A stretch of 13,066 nt of DNA from UBA920 sp964424635 (GTDB lineage: Bacteria > Patescibacteriota > Doudnabacteria > UBA920), in the NCBI GenBank assembly GCA_964424635.1, contig CAYRJC010000027.1, positions 1 through 13,066 on the forward strand. Direction: 5' to 3'. A program made the translations under genes and the position numbers. Below the pieces are notes generated by a model, which saw nothing but the letters and a program-made list of their open reading frames with translations, was not told the origin of the DNA and ran no database searches. This document shows, in pieces, positions 12,203 through 13,066 of this stretch (its first letter is position 1; each line of letters starts with the position of its first letter).

Positions 12203-13066
12203 ATGTCAAAAATAGATACTTCAGAATTAGAGAAAATTATCATAGGGCGAGTGCTCCCTCGTATCTATTCTTTTTTTACTAACACTCTCCCGAACTACCT
12301 AAAGGTTGGCGATACATATCGCCCCATTGAAGAACGTCTTAATGAATGGAGGCGTTACTATAAAGACTTAGAAGAGGTTTCTCGTCATCAAGCAACTATA
12401 AATGATGAGGTCTTTTTTCGTGACTATGCTGTTCATAAATATTTGCAACAAAAAGGTATCAAACAAATATCGTTCGATAAGTCTAAAAATATTTATTCAA
12501 ATGAGTTTTTTGAAGGTGCTAAAAAATCCGATGTTTCAGACGCTGTGAAAGATATTGTTAACAATTATCAAAAATCAGATACTTACGAATACTATAACAG
12601 CACAAAAGATCGAGTCGAATACCATTATAAACGCACTCAAACATTTAAGCCCCGTCAAAATCAGCAAGATGTAATTGATGCCTTTAGAGGTGCAATCAAA
12701 AAAGGACGAACCAATCTTCTAATGTATGCAGTAATGCGTTTTGGAAAATCGATAACTTCGATATGGAGCGCAAAAAGCATTAATTCCAAGCTAACTGTGG
12801 TGGTATCTGCTAAAGCTGATGTTCGCACAGAATGGAAACAAACAGTAGAAAGCCATACAGACTTTCAAGGTTATCGTTTTATAGATAAAGACGATCTCAA
12901 AAAAGGAATGAAGTTGTCTGATTTGTATGGTAAAAAATTCAAAACTGGTAGCGGTGACGAAGAGATTTGTACTAACATAGTGCTTTTCCTAACTTTACAA
13001 GATTTAGCAGGTTCGACTGAAGTTATAAAAAATCATCATGAGGTCTTAAATAATGCTTCAATCGAT
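12203..13066 (+). CDS. GIY-YIG-like nuclease / superfamily 2 helicase fusion (3' end outside the window)
   Basis: The 288 visible residues suggest a restriction-type enzyme that cleaves and translocates DNA. Residues 18-55 fit a divergent GIY-YIG nuclease: IYSFFTNTLPNYLKVGDTYR then PIEERLNEW, with the Y/K-G-T...R pattern of the T5orf172-like branch. An unassigned linker (60-145) leads into the helicase: FKPRQNQQDVIDAF at about 148, motif I AVMRFGKSIT at about 176-185 (the RFGKS form of Walker A) and motif Ia-like LTVVVSAKADVRTEWKQTV. The DEAD/DEAH motif II should lie near or beyond residue 270 and is not seen before the edge. ATG 12203 is the first in frame after the promoter. GIY-YIG/helicase proteins of this type are usually found with DNA methyltransferases, so a partner may lie just right of the window. 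The domain calls are strong for the helicase and moderate for GIY-YIG. Confidence 0.8.
   Translation, partial: MSKIDTSELEKIIIGRVLPRIYSFFTNTLPNYLKVGDTYRPIEERLNEWRRYYKDLEEVSRHQATINDEVFFRDYAVHKYLQQKGIKQISFDKSKNIYSNEFFEGAKKSDVSDAVKDIVNNYQKSDTYEYYNSTKDRVEYHYKRTQTFKPRQNQQDVIDAFRGAIKKGRTNLLMYAVMRFGKSITSIWSAKSINSKLTVVVSAKADVRTEWKQTVESHTDFQGYRFIDKDDLKKGMKLSDLYGKKFKTGSGDEEICTNIVLFLTLQDLAGSTEVIKNHHEVLNNASID

Overview
The window looks like an accessory region of a small-genome bacterium, most likely of the Patescibacteria/CPR, perhaps Saccharibacteria. The evidence is indirect: moderate A+T content, tight gene packing, few Shine-Dalgarno sites, extended -10 promoters lying 6-20 bases before ATG codons (apparently leaderless or nearly leaderless mRNAs), standard use of TGA as stop, and a gene mix typical of that group (HsdM-like and ParB-methylase proteins, a DsbB-like protein, a lone ECF sigma factor, a DUF3052-like protein). 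No rRNA or tRNA gene is present to settle the taxonomy.

Left part (1-5224), restriction/defence-like. A leftward pair holds a 284-residue protein of unknown function and, after it, a ParB-domain DNA methyltransferase that runs off the left edge. Two nested inverted repeats surround the methyltransferase start. Across a 97-base divergent promoter region, a rightward overlapping pair encodes an HNH endonuclease and an 805-residue helical, probably solenoid protein. I do not recognise this pair as a named system.

Middle junction (5225-6761). A regulatory cassette (TGAGAC/GTCTCA repeats, a promoter, a structured ~99-nt RNA, a terminator and a second extended -10 promoter) precedes a type I methyltransferase gene (hsdM). 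That gene is cut off just after its SAM motif and joined to the 3' end of a membrane-protein gene, a deletion scar. A small proline-rich gene follows.

Housekeeping/envelope stretch (6795-11951). It holds a frameshifted tspO, an ECF sigma factor with an overlapping membrane protein (probable anti-sigma), a string of very small genes, a zinc-ribbon protein, a DUF3052-like protein, a polytopic membrane protein, a DsbB-like thiol oxidase, another membrane protein and a small acidic protein. Three near-identical promoters with the same internal spacing, one directly before the sigma gene, define a probable ECF regulon.

Right end (11952-13066). A second copy of the regulatory RNA cassette precedes a gene whose product starts with a GIY-YIG-like nuclease domain and continues into a superfamily 2 helicase; it runs off the right edge. 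The same cassette before two unrelated restriction-type genes, with related GTCTCA motifs before the HNH operon, suggests that the defence genes share a control system built on a repeat-binding factor and/or a small RNA.
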